A stretch of 40,010 bases of DNA from a bacterium (lineage in GTDB: Bacteria; Fibrobacterota; Chitinivibrionia; Chitinivibrionales; Chitinivibrionaceae): NCBI GenBank assembly GCA_020048285.1, contig JAIFMU010000084.1, forward strand, positions 1-40,010, read 5' to 3'. Both the position numbers and the translations under genes were made by a program. The notes beneath the pieces were generated by a model. That model had not been told where the DNA came from. It was given only the letters and a program-made list of their open reading frames with translations, and ran no database searches. Below are positions 39,856-40,010 of this stretch, piece after piece; within the stretch, counting starts at the first letter, position 1; each line of letters begins with the position of its first letter.

Positions 39856-40010
39856 CCTACACCCCTAAATTCATCATACGCGCCATCCGCGCTTGTTGGT
39901 AAATTTTTTCCATAATTCCCACCCTCAAACTCACTGTCCCGAACATCCAAAGCACTATATCCATAAGCATCGCACCCGTGTGATGTCCAGTTATGCAAAG
40001 GCTTATTCTT
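39852..40010 (-). CDS. terL: Terminase large subunit, C-terminal part (joins 1..1198 across the contig ends)
   Basis: The leftward frame entering from the right edge repeats the last 14 codons seen at the left edge (ending in TSHGCD). It then continues for about 38 residues to a TGA that overlaps the ATG of the next gene (ATGA). The only difference in the repeated codons is TCA here against TCT at the left end; both encode Ser. The reading frame is preserved across the join, so the gene is intact in the circular molecule. Confidence 0.9.
   Translation of the reverse strand, partial: KNKPLHNWTSHGCDAYGYSALDVRDSEFEGGNYGKNLPTSADGAYDEFRGVG
39968..40010. repeat. Contig-end direct repeat (copy 2 of 2)
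   Basis: This matches bases 1-43 with one mismatch at 39981. It lies in the large terminase gene and marks where the circular genome closes on itself. Confidence 0.9.

Noticed and set aside
1-40010. Prophage integration module
   Set aside because: No integrase, excisionase, repressor or attachment-site repeat could be recognised; the end repeat lies inside the large terminase and fits assembly overlap.

Overview
The window is an essentially complete genome of a tailed, short-tailed (podovirus-type) bacteriophage. Its two ends share a 43-bp direct repeat with one mismatch, and the large terminase gene reads continuously across the join, so this is a circularly closing contig with a unit length of about 39,967 bp. 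GC is about 40% by eye. There is no integrase, repressor, reverse transcriptase, tRNA or phage RNA polymerase that I can recognise. Promoter-like sequences are of the host sigma-70 type, so the phage probably uses host RNA polymerase. The host is not identifiable; amidase, Sec signal peptides and a T7/BPP-1-like virion suggest a Gram-negative bacterium, by inference only.

Layout. (1) 1-2002, leftward: packaging genes (large terminase, a small coiled-coil protein, small terminase). (2) 2003-3022, non-coding: a hexanucleotide array, a very AT-rich stretch, and a helically phased inverted array of CACATGA/TCATGTG repeats. This has the architecture of a replication origin. (3) 3023-5517, leftward: four small exported or membrane-anchored proteins in cassette-like units plus one small cytosolic protein, in a GGCC-rich island closed on its right by a second hexanucleotide array. 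(4) 5518-5979: a control region with a good rightward promoter. (5) 5980-16732, mostly rightward: small early genes, an N-acetylmuramoyl-L-alanine amidase, a D5-type primase-helicase (reversed, leftward), SNF2-type helicase, a protein with an Acb2-like C-terminal hairpin, a candidate ssDNA-binding protein, family A DNA polymerase, an HNH homing endonuclease, a VRR-NUC nuclease, and an exported protein with an IQM-like domain. (6) 16729-39855, all leftward: from the distal end, an exported tail-associated protein, lysis candidates, two S74-chaperone tail fibres, another tail protein, the ejection proteins, T7-like gp13/gp12/gp11 equivalents, cement protein, major capsid protein, scaffold, Bbp19-like protein, portal and a small head protein.

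How it works together. D5 primase-helicase, SNF2 helicase, polymerase, candidate SSB and VRR-NUC would replicate and process DNA, plausibly starting from the array near 2.5-2.9 kb. The capsid and cement genes sit between their own strong promoter and a strong terminator, which would give high-level capsid expression. The gp13/14/15/16-like set would form the DNA ejection apparatus. Stop and start codons overlap through much of the late operon, indicating translational coupling.

Most unusual features. GGGTG followed by G or C is several-fold over-represented genome-wide, and its strand preference points away from the 2-6 kb control region. The phased inverted repeat array, the paired hexamer arrays around the GGCC island, signal peptides on virion-module proteins, the candidate cyclic-nucleotide sponge and the IQM-like secreted protein are the other leads.
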